From positions 16,358,786-16,422,785 of the forward strand of contig CM036762.1 in assembly GCA_020796225.1 (NCBI GenBank): a DNA stretch of 64,000 nt, given 5' to 3'. The notes under the pieces are model-generated. The model was not told the DNA's origin and ran no database searches. It was given only the letters and a program-made list of their open reading frames with translations. Below, in pieces: positions 23,405-34,389 of the stretch (position 1 is its first letter; each line of letters opens with the position of its first letter). The stretch comes from Arion vulgaris (lineage: Eukaryota; Mollusca; Gastropoda; Stylommatophora; Arionidae). The position numbers and the translations under genes are program-made.

Positions 23405-23510
23405 AGCACATCTGAAGTCAGAGTAAGGCTCGCCTAAATGGCGAGGAACACTGGTGATAAGGAAAGCAAGGATTCACGCAAAAAATCAGTCAGAAGTACC
23501 ATCTTAGGCG
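23405..23510 (+). mobile_element. Retroposon D, 3'-truncated copy
   Basis: CATCTGAAGTCAGAGTAAGG through AAATCAGTCAGAAGTACCAT matches 17024-17130. Confidence 0.75.
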
Positions 23511-23595
23511 TCAAAAATACGATTTATTTAATAGAGAGTGAACGAGGGAAAAACAATTATCGTAAACCAACAGTCGATGATTTACATCAAAATGA

Positions 23596-23682
23596 GGTGA
23601 AACAGCAAGTGAAACAGCAAGAGAAACAGCAAGTGAAACAGCAAGTGAAACAGCAAATGAAACAGCAAGAGAAACTGGTTGA
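23596..23682. repeat. 12-bp minisatellite
   Basis: About seven GTGAAACAGCAA units, translating as repeated VKQQ or EKQQ. It is short and not supported as a gene. Confidence 0.85.
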
Positions 23683-23879
23683 TTAGTTAGTCTGTTTAAT
23701 CAGGCATTGTGGCACATGAGACTTTTGTAAGAGCTCTCCAAGCTCCCATGTCTTTTGCAACCTTCGGCTCAGTATTCCATGTCGTAGATGATTCGTGCAT
23801 TTGGCTAATATTGTGCGTCTTCAAATTATATTTGGTCTTCTTTACATTTTTCTTCCCTCCGGTGTCCAAGTGATGGCTG

Positions 23880-24195
23880 TAATTGTTTTATTCCTCTAGT
23901 ACTGTCACACATCTTATACGATCTGCAACCAATTTCTCCATTCCTCTTTATCCTGGGCAACTCGTGTATTCTCTTCAATGGAATAGAGTTTGATATTTCT
24001 TGAATCTTTCAGTAAAGTTTGTTTGAGGGTTTTTCTATGTCATCCATTCTTTTTTGTAACACGTTGTTTTCAACTTCAATGTCTGCATTGTGACTCTTTG
24101 ATCATTTATTCTCAGCGTATGTTCAACATACCTCCATCTTCTCTTTACTATAATTGTTGTTAGTGATGTGTGTAATGAAGTGGAATACCAATTAA
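23880..24195 (-). mobile_element. LINE group 2 fragment, minus strand
   Basis: The minus strand encodes RRWRYVEHTLRINDQRV and then a tail collinear with 34390-34640 (CTGGGCAACTCG, AGTAAAGTTTGTTTGAGGGT). It is degenerate. Confidence 0.8.
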
Positions 24196-24205
24196 GTGTA
24201 ATGAC

Positions 24206-24463
24206 CACCCGAGTGGTTACCGGGGCCCAAATTTGGGGTGTAAAGAATAGAACCACTGTTACCTGCCATGCATGTCGTAAGAGGCGACTATGGAGGTTTG
24301 GCTAAAATCGGATGCATGTGTCCTAAACGTGTAGAAATCTATACGTTTAGGGGCCTACCAAACCAATGTGCAACGTATATACGTTCTTGGCAAAGATCAA
24401 ACATATCACAGAGAGTGATTAAAATTGGTCGTAAAGAACGAACGCAAAGAAGAAGAAGAAGAT
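24206..24463 (+). mobile_element. SINE family A, full copy with TSD
   Basis: It runs from CACCCGAGTGGTTACCGGGG to GAAGAAGAAGAAGAT and is flanked by the exact duplication GTGTAATGAC (24196-24205 and 24464-24473). It was inserted next to a LINE fragment. Confidence 0.92.
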
Positions 24464-24559
24464 GTGTAATGACAGAACACCAATGGTGCAAGAGACATCA
24501 CATCTCTATAATTAAGGGAAGGTACCTTGTTACTTTTTCACTTTAATCACTTGGACACA

Positions 24560-24823
24560 TCAAATGACATGATTGCCTGGAGAAATTAACTTTGGAAGGA
24601 ATGGTGCCTGGAAGAAGAACGAGAGGAAGACCTAGAAGAAGAATGAGAGGAAGACCTAGAAGAAGAATGAGAGGAAGACCTAGAAGACGATGGGTGCAGG
24701 ATGTCATTGACAATCTGAGAATGACTGCTGCTGACGCCGGTCAACTTGCACAAAACAGAGTTTTTCAGGAATGCTGTCATGGGAGCCAAGTTCCGGAAGG
24801 AACAAGCTACTTGATGATGATGA
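24560..24823 (+). mobile_element. LINE group 6 3' fragment with in-frame triplication
   Basis: The frame reads LEGMVPGRRTRGRPRRR, then WVQDVIDNLRMTAADAGQ, then LAQNRVFQECCHGSQVPEG. A 24-bp segment coding for RGRPRRRM is repeated three times in frame at about 24610-24685. The tail ends in a GATGATGATGA tract. The sibling copy at 48624-48819 has a single copy of that segment. Confidence 0.85.
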
Positions 24824-25268
24824 CCCTCGTTAAACAGTCATCACACTCTATAATTAAGGGGAAGGTACCCTCGTTAAACAGTCATCACAATCTTTAATTA
24901 AGGGGAAGATACCTCGTTAAACAATCATCACACTCTATAATTTAGGGGAAGATACCTCGTTAAACAATCATGACACTCTATAATTTAGGGGAAGAAACCC
25001 TAGTTAAACAATCATCACACTCTATAATTTAGGGGAAGAAAACCTAGTTAAACAATCATCACACTCTATAATTAAGGGGAAGGTACCCTCGTTAAACAGT
25101 CATCACAATCTATAATTAAGGAAGGTACCTAGTTAAACAGTCATCACAATCTATAATTAAGGGAAGGTACCTAGTTAAACAATCATCACACTCTATAATT
25201 TAGAGGAAGAAACCCTAGTTAAACAATCATCACACTCTATAATTTAGGGGAAGAAAACTTAGTTAAAC
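24824..25268. repeat. 43-44-bp tandem repeat, about 10 copies
   Basis: The unit includes CTCGTTAAACA.TCATCACA then CTCTATAATT.AGGGGAAG. A single diverged copy (CTCTATAATTAAGGGAAGGT) lies upstream at 24501-24531, on the other side of the LINE tail, so the LINE appears to have inserted at the edge of the array. Confidence 0.95.
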
Positions 25269-25419
25269 ATGTCCAACCTACTTTCATGTAACCCACCATC
25301 TCACTTTATAGAAAAGCTATGAGAGACAGAAAACGCTACCAGTTTTGTAGAAGGCAGACTATGTAAGCTATAACCAAAAAATCTAGATAAATCTGATCTC
25401 GCACGCAAATACAGTAATG

Positions 25420-25530
25420 CGATAAGTGGTCAAGCAGTTTGTCTTACGTCCTGTAGGACGTAGGTTCGAACCCGAACCACGTCGTTCGGTTCATTGTGCA
25501 TTTTCCTAGCAATCCTTAGATTCGTTGTTG
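25420..25530 (+). mobile_element. tRNA-like SINE head (F-related), degraded
   Basis: GTGGTCAAGCAGTTTGTC followed by GGTTCGAACCC at box A/box B spacing. No acceptor pairing is seen, so it is SINE-derived. The stretch 25269-25419 is unremarkable. Confidence 0.5.
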
Positions 25531-25552
25531 GTGATACGTAATTTTTTTTAAA

Positions 25553-25822
25553 AGTCAAGCAACCCTTTTATACCACGTAATATAAAATGTAAGACGGTGT
25601 TAGGTCCGTATTTATTATTGACTGTCGGCACATGATGAGTGATGTTGTCAATAAAACACCGGTCTCTTACTTCTCGGTGATTTTCCTGGTACCCAATTGA
25701 GGTTGGGTCGACGTGAGAGCTGTTACGGTCAGGAAAATGCCACGCCCACTATGGAATTGAACCTGCATGGAACACTAGCTTAAGAGGTGAGTTCACTAAC
25801 AACTACGTTACTGTGGCTCTCT
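25553..25822 (-). mobile_element. tRNA-derived SINE J, minus-strand copy
   Basis: It matches 34869-35149 reversed: CTTTTATACCACG, TTAGGTCC, GTCTCTTACTTCTCGG, GGTACCCAATTGAGGTTGGG, and a tRNA-like head ending ACTACGTTACTGTGGCTCT. Confidence 0.85.
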
Positions 25823-25904
25823 ACATAGTTTGTACTCTGTGCAATACTTTCGTTATGGGGCATGCTATTTTAGCTGAGAAGGATCAGAGCCAACTATAAA
25901 CTTA

Positions 25905-26133
25905 TGGGCCTTCGGACTTAGGTAAAAATTATGGGAAATCAGACCCCAACTACACCACGTGACCTCGCATTCCAGTATTGGTGTATATAGACGAATTCAT
26001 TTTAAAATCAACACAAAATGCTAAATCAAAGTTATATTATGCAACAAGTTAAGTTTAACAATAAGGAATATCAATATTATGAATATTTTTCACTAATAAA
26101 TAACCATAGACTCACATAATTGAGTAAAATTAT
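25905..26133. repeat. Repeat M, copy 2, with empty SINE site
   Basis: Collinear with 10891-10989 joined to 11249-11381. The site GACGAATTCATTTTAAAAT is present once here, whereas copy 1 has a SINE A between two GACGAATTCATTT copies. It is a natural pre-insertion comparison. 26134-26639 has no feature I recognise. Confidence 0.85.
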
Positions 26134-26639
26134 CTAGTTATCTAGAGTTTACTGTGGAAGGACCGAGCAATATGGGGGTAGACGCAGTTCAATGCTCGTA
26201 AACCCCGTTTTATATACTAGAAAGAACACAAGAGTGACATATTACACCCACAAACGAGTACAGTTTGCTTAATCTAGCAGATAACGAGGTTACCTGCACA
26301 GAATTAGCAAACTCGACCACTGAATGGATCAGAGAGGTTACCGGAACCAGGAGGAGTAGTGGATGAGCCTTGCGTTATTCACCCAAACTTTGTGACACAT
26401 TAAAGCAAGAAGGCGGGCCAAGATTTAGGAAATAGCTTCACGTTGTATTGACTCCACGCTACATACAAAATAGCAAATTCTTAAAGGTTTGGAATTCAAG
26501 TTGAAGGGGCTTGTAAAGAGTCCGTTATTCAGCACATCAAGTATTTGTATTGCGTAACTGTGATTTCAATGTGTCAGTCCTGTTGGTCTTATCATAAGAC
26601 ATCAGATTATATAGTGACAGTTTGTTTTATTATTCTGGA

Positions 26640-28905
26640 AGTGTTTGATAACTTGAAATTTGTTACATTATTTCTAGCAATTATTTGTGTTAGTTTGACG
26701 TTTGTATAGAAGTAAGATTTGCTACATTATTTGTCCCTTCATTATTTATGTTAGTTTGACGTTTGTATAGAAGTAAGATTTGATACATTATTTGTCCCTT
26801 CATTATTTGTCCCTTCATTATTTGTGTTAGTTTGACGTTTGTATAGAAGTAAGATTTGATACATTATTTGTCCCTTCATTATTTGTCCCTTCATTATTTG
26901 TGTTAGTTTGACGTTTGTATAGAAGTAAGATTTGATACATTATTTGTCCCTTCATTATTTATGTTAGTTTGACGTTTGTATAGAAGTAAGATTTGATACA
27001 TTATTTGTCCCTTCATTATTTGTCCCTTCATTATTTGTATTAGTTTGACGTTTGTATAGAAGTAAGATTTGATACATTATTTGTCCCTTCATTATTTGTG
27101 TTAGTTTGACGTTTGTATAGAAGTAAGATTTGATACATTAATCCCTTCATTATTTGTGTTAGTTTGACGTTTGTATAGAAGTAAGATTTGATACATTATT
27201 TGTCCCTTCATTATTTGTGTTAGTTTGAAGTTTGTATAGAAGTAACATTTGATACATTATTTGTCCCTTCATTATTTGCGTTAGTTTGAAGTTTGTATAG
27301 AAGTAAGATTTGCTACATTATTTGTCCCTTCATATTTGTGTTAGTTTGAAGTTTGTATAGAAGAAAGATTTGATACATTATTTGTCCCTTCATTATTTGT
27401 GTTAGTTTGAAGTTTGTATAGAAGTAAGATTTGATACATTATTTGTCCCTGCATTATTTGTCCCTTCATTATTTGTGTTAGTATCAGGTTTGTATAGAAG
27501 TAAGATTTGATACATTATTTGTCCCTTCATTATTTGTGTTAGTTTGACGTTTGTATAGAAGTAAGATTTGATACATTATTTGTCCCTTCATTATTTGTGT
27601 TAGTTTGACGTTTGTATAGAAGTAAGATTTGATACATTATTTGTCCCTTCATTATTTGTCCCTTCATTATTTGTGTTAGTTTGACGTTTGTATAGAAGTA
27701 AGATTTGATACATTATTTGTCCCTTCATTATTTGTGTTAGTTTGACGTTTGTATAGAAGTAAGATTTGATACATTATTTGTCCCTTCATTATTTGTCCCT
27801 TCATTATTTGTGTTAGTTTGACGTTTGTATAGAAGTAAGATTTGATACATTATTTGTCCCTTCATTATTTGTGTTAGTATCAGGTTTGTATAGAAGTAAG
27901 ATTTGATACATTATTTGTCCCTTCATTATTTGTGTTAGTTTGACGTTTGTATAGAAGTAAGATTTGATACATTATTTGTCCCTTCATTATTTGTGTTAGT
28001 ATCAGATTTGTATAGAAGTAAGATTTGATTCATTATTTGTCCCTTCATTATTTGTCCCTTCATTATTTGTGTTAGTTTGACGTTTGTATAGAAGTAAGAT
28101 TTGATTCATTATTTGTCCCTTCATTATTTGTCCCTTCATTATTTGTCCCTTCATTATTTGTGTTAGTATCAGATTTGTATAGAACTTCTTCTCTTGCGTT
28201 CGCCCGCTATGAATTCAGGCATAGTCAGGGCGCTTGGCACGTCTGGCTGATTTTTTTGCGTGAAGACATGCTTTTCTTATTATCAGTGTCCCCCATCCGA
28301 CTTCAAAGGTATGTATAGAAGTAAGATTTGCGACTTTCCTCCATTATTTACGTTAGTTTGAAGTTTGTATAGAAGTAAGATTTGCGACTTTCCTCTATTA
28401 TTTACGTTAGTTTGAAATTTGTATAGAAGTAAGATTTGCGACATTATTTCTATCAATTATTTGTGTTAGTATCAGGTTTGCATAGAAGTAAGGTTTGTGA
28501 CATTATTTGTGTTAGTTTGAAGTTTGTATAGAAGTAAGATTTGTGACATTATTTCTATCAATTATTTGTGTTAGTATCAGGTTTGTATAGAAGTAAGGTT
28601 TGTGACATTATTTGTGTTAGTTTGAAGTTTGTATAGAAGTAAGATTTGTGACATTATTTCTATCAATTATTACGTTAGTTTGAAGTTTGTATAGAAGTAA
28701 GATTTGCGACTTTCCTCCATTATTTACGTTAGTTTGAAATTTGTATAGAAGTAAGATTTGCGACATTATTTCTATCAATTATTTGTGTTAGTATCAGGTT
28801 TGCATAGAAGTAAAGTTTGTGACATTATTTGTGTTAGTTTGAAGTTTGTATAGAAGTAAGATTTGTGACATTATTTCTATCAATTATTTGTGTTAGTATC
28901 AGGTT
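26640..28905. repeat. Approximately 61-bp tandem array, 2.2 kb, two sub-families
   Basis: The first part repeats TTTGTATAGAAGTAAGATTT, then GATACATTATTTGTCCC, then TTCATTATTTGTGTTAG. Units vary by one or more extra 15-bp ATTTGTCCCTTCATT blocks and by GTTTGACG, GTTTGAAG or GTATCAGG. From about 28321 a second sub-family uses GCGACTTTCC and TATTTCTATCAATTATT. It is interrupted once by retroposon D. Confidence 0.96.
28185..28311 (-). mobile_element. Retroposon D inserted in the 61-bp array
   Basis: A 127-bp minus-strand element with a CTTCTTCTC tail. The duplication TGTATAGAA is at 28176-28184 and 28312-28320; these bases are part of the array unit, so the duplication is supportive rather than independent. 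It separates the two sub-families of the array. Confidence 0.85.
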
Positions 28906-29039
28906 TGACAGCAACAGAAGCAGTGCTTTCGTAACTTATAAGACGGCAAGCCTTACTGGTCAAAAGCTAGCACATAAATAATTTTTGATTTTTACGAAAT
29001 GGTATATTGGATTATATTTCTCTCTTCCATTGTTGGATT

Positions 29040-29240
29040 AAATTGATTGATTGATTAATAAGACCATTATCGTAGCATTGAAATGAATAAATTTGTCTGC
29101 TCTGATCCCTTTTTTTACCCAGAAAGATTTCAGCGGCGGTGAACGAACTCCGCACAACCCGGGGGATGTTGTAATTTTGAAGGTTGTGAACACCTTAGCA
29201 AGAATTTTATTTTAATTATTTTAATGAGTTTTGCAGTGAC
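29040..29240 (-). mobile_element. SINE N copy with TTGA tract
   Basis: The ATTGATTGATTGATTAAT tract, then CAGAAAGATTTCAGCGGCGG and AGAATTTTATTTTAATTATT, collinear with 15935-16160. Confidence 0.6.
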
Positions 29241-29339
29241 AGCGACCTTGCGTTTTACTGTTGACAAATTTTAAACTAAGAAGATTATTTTACGTTCTCA
29301 GATGTACTTGTAATTTAGATTTCCAAGTTGATATAGTTT

Positions 29340-29610
29340 TACAAATAAAAGTTAATTGCATATCCTTTACAGGACTTTGCGAATCAACCCCAGCTTTTTA
29401 ACACTGTTTGTGATTTTTCTAGGCATTATTACGTTCAGTAGTTTGCCATTGCTTTCTGAACGGGTGGTGTCATCGTCCTTTTGTTAAAATCCACGCGAAA
29501 CAATTTGCCACCAAACTGTCCGCAGCGTGATTCGAACTCAGAACGTCGGGGTTAATAGACCGAGTCACTATCCCCATTCCACAGATGCCACCAGGTTTTA
29601 CAAATAGGAA
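29340..29610 (-). mobile_element. tRNA-derived SINE L, minus-strand copy
   Basis: The minus-strand head has GGATAGTGACTCGG (box-A region) and GAGTTCGAATCAC (box B), then a body with a self-complementary core CGTTCAG...CTGAACG around AAGCAATGGCAAACTA. The same core occurs at 52030-52290 and 57544-57791. Confidence 0.8.
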
Positions 29611-30457
29611 ACCTAATTTCACAGTACCACATTCACTTATAACATTGTGTCCGTTCTGATTGGTCAACTTTAGTTTAGTTTAATCGTCGTATCATCCTCA
29701 CTGCACATCGAAACGATTAGTCCATACGTACTCCATCTTTTCAGTATGTCTTTCAGTGTGTGGCAACTAACGACATTGGTTCTTTGCTGGTTTTGCTATT
29801 CTTCTTTGGTTACCAGTAGAGTACTGTCTCATTCATTGGTCTCTTTGTCTCAGGAGACAATAGGTCTTGCGTCACGTAGTATGTTCTGCGCTGAATTACA
29901 ACGTTTCTTGTGGCTGTAAAGGTTCTCCAGTCTAGCTACACCATATTTGACTTGGTATTTGTGAAGTCTAGTTCTGGTTGTAGATTCACCACTATTACTT
30001 TAATCATTTACACGACCTCTCTCCCTTAGGGAATTCAGAATATCACACTGGTCCACTGCTCGACATCATTTTACAGCAACCATACCTGCAAGTCCACTGA
30101 CCCGTTCGATTACGCCTTACACCTGTATGCACTGGCATAAAAATACAATTGATTTTTCTCAGCCTAGACCTCATCAGCGACTCAAAACATTGTCTCCATG
30201 CCCAGCCTTGTTCAAACTTCCTGAGCATACTCATTGCGTCACCAGAAAAACATCCATGTATACAAGTCTGACTCCAGCCAGATCATCGCTTTAGTTACTG
30301 CCATGATTATAATAGAGGTCAATCAATATGAAACTAGACTTGTTTCCCAGAACTCAATAGTCAGTATAGCATATTAATAATACATACTTTTAAAAAAAAC
30401 CACCAGAACTCAACAAACCAGTATAGCAAAAATGTGTCATTTGTTGTTTATCAGAAA
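29611..30457. other. No gene recognised
   Basis: Mostly unique sequence with short motif-free ORFs (for example 30043-30234, minus). It could hold old LINE remnants, but I cannot demonstrate one. Confidence 0.4.
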
Positions 30458-30720
30458 TCACAAAAATGAAATGTAATCTCTTTATCATAAATCAATAAAA
30501 TGTAATTTCTTTATCATAAATCAATAAAATATAATTTCTTTATCATAAATCAAACAAAATGTAATTTCTTTATCATAAATCAATAAAATGTAATTTCTTT
30601 ATCATAAATCAATAAAATGTAATTTCTTTATCATAAATCAATAAAATGTAATTTCTTTATCATAAATCAATAAAATGTAATTTGTTTATCATAAATCACT
30701 AAAATAAAATATAAATTATT
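30458..30720. repeat. 29-bp tandem repeat, about 9 copies
   Basis: Unit CATAAATCAATAAAATGTAA followed by TTTCTTTAT; very AT-rich. Confidence 0.95.
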
Positions 30721-30784
30721 TATCAGAAAAAAAGAAATAATAATTGTCATGTATATTTACTCTATGAACAAACTTTCGAAGTGT

Positions 30785-31090
30785 TTATCTCTTGACTATG
30801 GCGCCCTTGAAACTTAGGATATCAATACATTCCTGCCATTTTTCTCTGTTCTTGACCGTTTTCTGTACTGTGTTCCAGCTATGATACATTTCTTCCAGTT
30901 CTTGTTCTGTTGTTCTCCTCAATGTCTTTTGAGGTCTTTCCCGTTGTCGTTTACCCTCTGGTATCCATTTCAGTGCAGTTTTCGTGACAGAGTTAGTCTC
31001 CATGCGTATCACATGTCCGATCAATCTCCAGCGTCTCTTTTGGATGATGATGTTCCTATTCTGTTGCCGACGCTTTTGAAGCAGTTCTTT
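30785..31090 (-). mobile_element. LINE group 7 C-terminal fragment
   Basis: The minus frame reads MIGHVIRMETNSVTKTALKW, then IPEGKRQRERPQKTLRRT, then NREKWQECIDIL. This is the tail after the reverse transcriptase, with the polymerase missing. Confidence 0.85.
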
Positions 31091-31204
31091 GTTAATTTTG
31101 TCAAGTTAACTTTTTAATTTAAGAGATAATTATTGGTCAGAACACGAGTAAGATCTTCTCATACAGGTTGTATGGAAGGTGGAAAGTTTGGATATTTCTT
31201 GTTT

Positions 31205-31914
31205 GTCATTCTCCAGTGTTCTGATCCCCATTCTCCAGTGTTCTGATCCTCATTCTCCAGTGTTCTGATCCTCATTCTCCAGTGTTCTGATCCTCATTCT
31301 CCAGTGTTCTGATCCTCATTCTCCAGTGTTCTGATCCTCATTCTCCAGTGTTCTGATCCTCATTCTCCAGTGTTCCGCTCCTCATTCTCCAGTGTTCCGC
31401 TCCTCATTCTCCAGTGTTCTGCTCCTCATTCTCCAGTGTTCTGATCCTCATTCTCCAGTGTTCCGCTCCTCATTCTCCAGTGTTCCGCTCCTCATTCTCC
31501 AGTGTTCTGCTCCTCATTCTCCAGTGTTCTGATCCTCATTCTCCAGTGTTCGGATCCTCATTCTCCAGTGTTCTGATCCTCATTCTCCAGTGTTCGGATC
31601 CTCATTCTCCAGTGTTCTGATCCTCATTCTCCAGTGTTCTGATCCTCATTCTCCAGTGTTCTGATCCTCATTCTCCAGTGTTCTGATCCTCATTCTCCAG
31701 TGTTCTGATCCTCATTCTCCAGTGTTCTGATCCTCATTCTCCAGTGTTCTGATCCTCGTTCTCCAGTGTTCTGATCCTCATTCTCCAGTGTTCGGATCCT
31801 CATTCTCCAGTGTTCCGCTCCTCATTCTCCAGTGTTCTGCTCCTCATTCTCCAGTGTTCTGATCCTCATTCGCCAGTGTTCTGATCCTCATTCTCCAGTG
31901 TTCTGATCCTCATA
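31205..31914. repeat. 22-bp minisatellite, about 32 copies
   Basis: Unit CTCCAGTGTTCTGATCCTCA plus TT. Variant classes CTGATC, CCGCTC, CTGCTC and CGGATC occur in patterns suggesting block duplication. The 22-bp period gives rotating open frames; the ORF at 31414-31620 is an artefact. Confidence 0.97.
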
Positions 31915-32095
31915 GTAAAGTTTCAAAGTGTACATCTATTCATTTATCAAACGTTTGAAATATATATATCTACACTATTGGCAAACTTTCAAAGTGTAAG
32001 TTCTAGTTTCCTACAAAGTTAACTACATGTTTAAGTAACGAGTTAAATATGAGTGTTATCAGTTAATTATTAGCGTACGCTGTAATCAGTTCATT

Positions 32096-32317
32096 TGCCA
32101 GCCTGCCCAGCGTGTTCGTAGCACGTAGGACGACGGGTGACAAGCCTCCTGTGAGTGCAGTTCAATTCCGCGGGCTGGTAGAAAAGCCACAGGTTCTTCA
32201 GATTTACGGTGTTAGTGGCACCGAGCCGAAGGGTTACATACAATACGATGTCCATGGCACCGAGTCGAAGAGCTGAAAGCTCAAGTGCTTCTGGATGGAA
32301 AAAATATTTAAAAAATA
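32096..32317 (+). mobile_element. tRNA-derived SINE I, copy with TSD
   Basis: The head GCGTGTTCGTAGCACG (box-A-like), box-B-like GTTCAATTCCGC, then the body GGTTACATACAATACGATG with CACCGAG repeated, ending TCAAGTGCTTCTGGATGG and an A-rich tail. The duplication AGTTCATT lies at 32088-32095 and 32318-32325. Confidence 0.87.
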
Positions 32318-32484
32318 AGTTCATTATCAGAGAATGATGTATTTATTAAAATGACATTTAATGTCAGCATCACAACAGCAACTTATTATTAGTATGTCTT
32401 AGACAATTTCTGTGTGGTTTCCAGAGTATAGCCAAGAATAGAAGTAAAGTCTCATCTAGATTGTTATAAAAAGCGTGTAAGAGA

Positions 32485-32690
32485 GGTAGTATGGGGGCCG
32501 GCAACCCCACACTGTAATCGCCTGTGTGTTGACGAGGCTTGCAAGGGGAGCAAAAGAATAGCAACACTGTGTCCTACAAGGCATGGCGTAAGAGGCGACT
32601 GATGTAGGGGTCTAGGAAAGCTACCCTAGTAAATAAAAGCGTCGCAGAAATCGGATGTGCTAGCCTACTTGTAGGCGTCTAACTGGCACA
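32485..32690 (+). mobile_element. SINE family B, 3'-incomplete copy
   Basis: GGGGAGCAAAAGAATAGCAA, ATGGCGTAAGAGGCGACTGA and AGCTACCCTAGTAAATAAAA, ending at CTAACTGGCACAAAG without the GAA tail. Confidence 0.82.
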
Positions 32691-32694
32691 AAGA

Positions 32695-32810
32695 AAACTC
32701 CTAGCCTGAACGGTTTCGTGGCGACTGAACTAGCCATGCGGCCTTTAACTTCCTCAGACTCTCGACTCACATTTCCTACACCGCCCTGAAATACGGTACT
32801 ACGTGCAGTA
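32695..32810 (-). repeat. Repeat K, minus-strand copy
   Basis: Reverse of 36850-37010: GAACGGTTTCGTGGC.ACTG, ACTAGCCATGCGGCC and TACACCGCCC. Unclassified interspersed repeat. A short CATACAGTAACGA repeat follows at 32800-32875. Confidence 0.65.
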
Positions 32811-33154
32811 ACGACATACAGTACATACAGTAACGACATACAGAACTACATACAGTAACGACAGTAACGACATAAAAAATAGACTTCTGTTACTTTAGTT
32901 GTCTCTAGTTCTCATGGATAACCATTCTAAGTTTGCCAAACCTCAGCCCCAGTAACGTATGTTTATCGGAGACCACGACCAAACTTATACATTCTCAAAC
33001 CAAATTTGTTTCGATTCTCACCATTGCTTTCTTTTCCTCGTTGTCTTTTTCTTCCTTGTTGTCTCTTGATTCTCTGTCTCTATTCTCTGTCCATCTTCCC
33101 TTTTTCCTTTTGTCTTTTCTGTAGGTGCCGTATCTTTTGCTACCTCTTTCTCCC

Positions 33155-33603
33155 TAACTGCTTTCTCCTAACTGCTTTCTCCCTAACTGCTTTCTCCCTA
33201 ACTGCTTTCTCCCTAACTGCTTTCTCCGTAACTGCTTTCTCCCTAACTGCTTTCTCCCTAACTGCTTTCTCCCTAACTGCTTTCTCCGTAACTGCTTTCT
33301 CCCTAACTGCTTTCTCCCTAACTGCTTTCTCCGTAACTGCTTTCTCCCTAACTGCTTTCTCCCTAACTGATTTCTTACTAACTGCTTTCTACCTGCTTTC
33401 TCCATAACTGCTTTCTCCCTAACTGCTTTCTCCCTAACTGATTTCTTACTAACTGCTTTCTCCCTAACTGATTTCTTACTAACTGCTTTCTACCTGCTTT
33501 CTCCATAACTGCTTTCTCCCTAACTGCTTTCTCCCTAACTGATTTCTTACTAACTGCTTTCTACCTGCTTTCTCCATAACTGCTTTCTCCCTAACTGCTT
33601 CTT
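33155..33603. repeat. 15-bp minisatellite with 86-bp-class higher-order units
   Basis: CTAACTGCTTTCTCC is repeated about 15 times, then a composite block containing TGATTTCTTACTAACTG, CTTTCTACCTG and CTTTCTCCATAACTG recurs three times. The 15-bp period keeps frames open in both strands, producing spurious TAFSL and RKQLG repeat proteins. Confidence 0.96.
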
Positions 33604-33991
33604 CCCGAAGTGCCATTTCCATATCTTCTCTCTGTCGCTGTCTCCTATCTGTTATCTCTGACGTTTTCTCAATTTTTCTGTTTGCTCTCTCCATTTAAAA
33701 ATATGTTTCTATCTGTAACTTCTTTCTCTGTGTATTTCCACTGTCTTCACACTCTGTTTGCGCTGTGTTTATGTTTTTTTCTCTATATTCTTTCTCTCTA
33801 TAATTCTCTCTTTTTTATTTACTAAACACAGTCAGAAAACGAGACGTAAAACTACAGTAAATAAAATTTAGGTCTCTCAATTTTTTTTTCAAAGAAAAAA
33901 AAAAGCAAACAGGTGTGGAGACAGACCCTTTAAAATATGTAATTTTGTAAAACAAAGACCACCACTGCCTAGCCACTACTGCCTAGCCACT

Positions 33992-34045
<54 letters not shown>

Positions 34046-34389
34046 CCTTGAGAAATGACATGCCCAGTGAGTCAGACGGTACACATTGACACAGTTGGGT
34101 GTTGGTGTGTATATAGGCTAGGAAATAGGACCAATTTATATGAGTGTCCGTGTTTAAACAAGGAAATAAAATCAACGTAATGTGTTGTACAAAATTTAAT
34201 GAAGACACACGGAAGGAGGTAGACAAAACACAAATTTGAATTTTAATGGGTAGTTTTTACATGGGTAGTTTTTATAGTTGCTACATGCGAGTATTACAAC
34301 TGTGAGATCTGAACACTTAGTAATTCTGAGAAGCAAATGAATAACTTTAAATACAAATACTATAAAAGAATCATTAATGTAATAATTCT
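33604..34389. other. Pyrimidine-rich then AT-rich stretch, (TA)n at 33995-34040
   Basis: A CT-rich segment to about 33815, poly-T/poly-A near 33880-33905, and an uninterrupted AT microsatellite at 33995-34040. No gene recognised. Confidence 0.7.

Noticed and set aside
15395..24473. Shared GTGTAATG in the TSDs of two SINE A copies as a sequence-specific target
   Set aside because: Other SINE A copies have unrelated TSDs (GACGAATTCATTT, ACCAGTTAGTCT), and two cases are too few.
31414..31620. FSSVLILILQCS-repeat protein
   Set aside because: Product of the 22-bp minisatellite.
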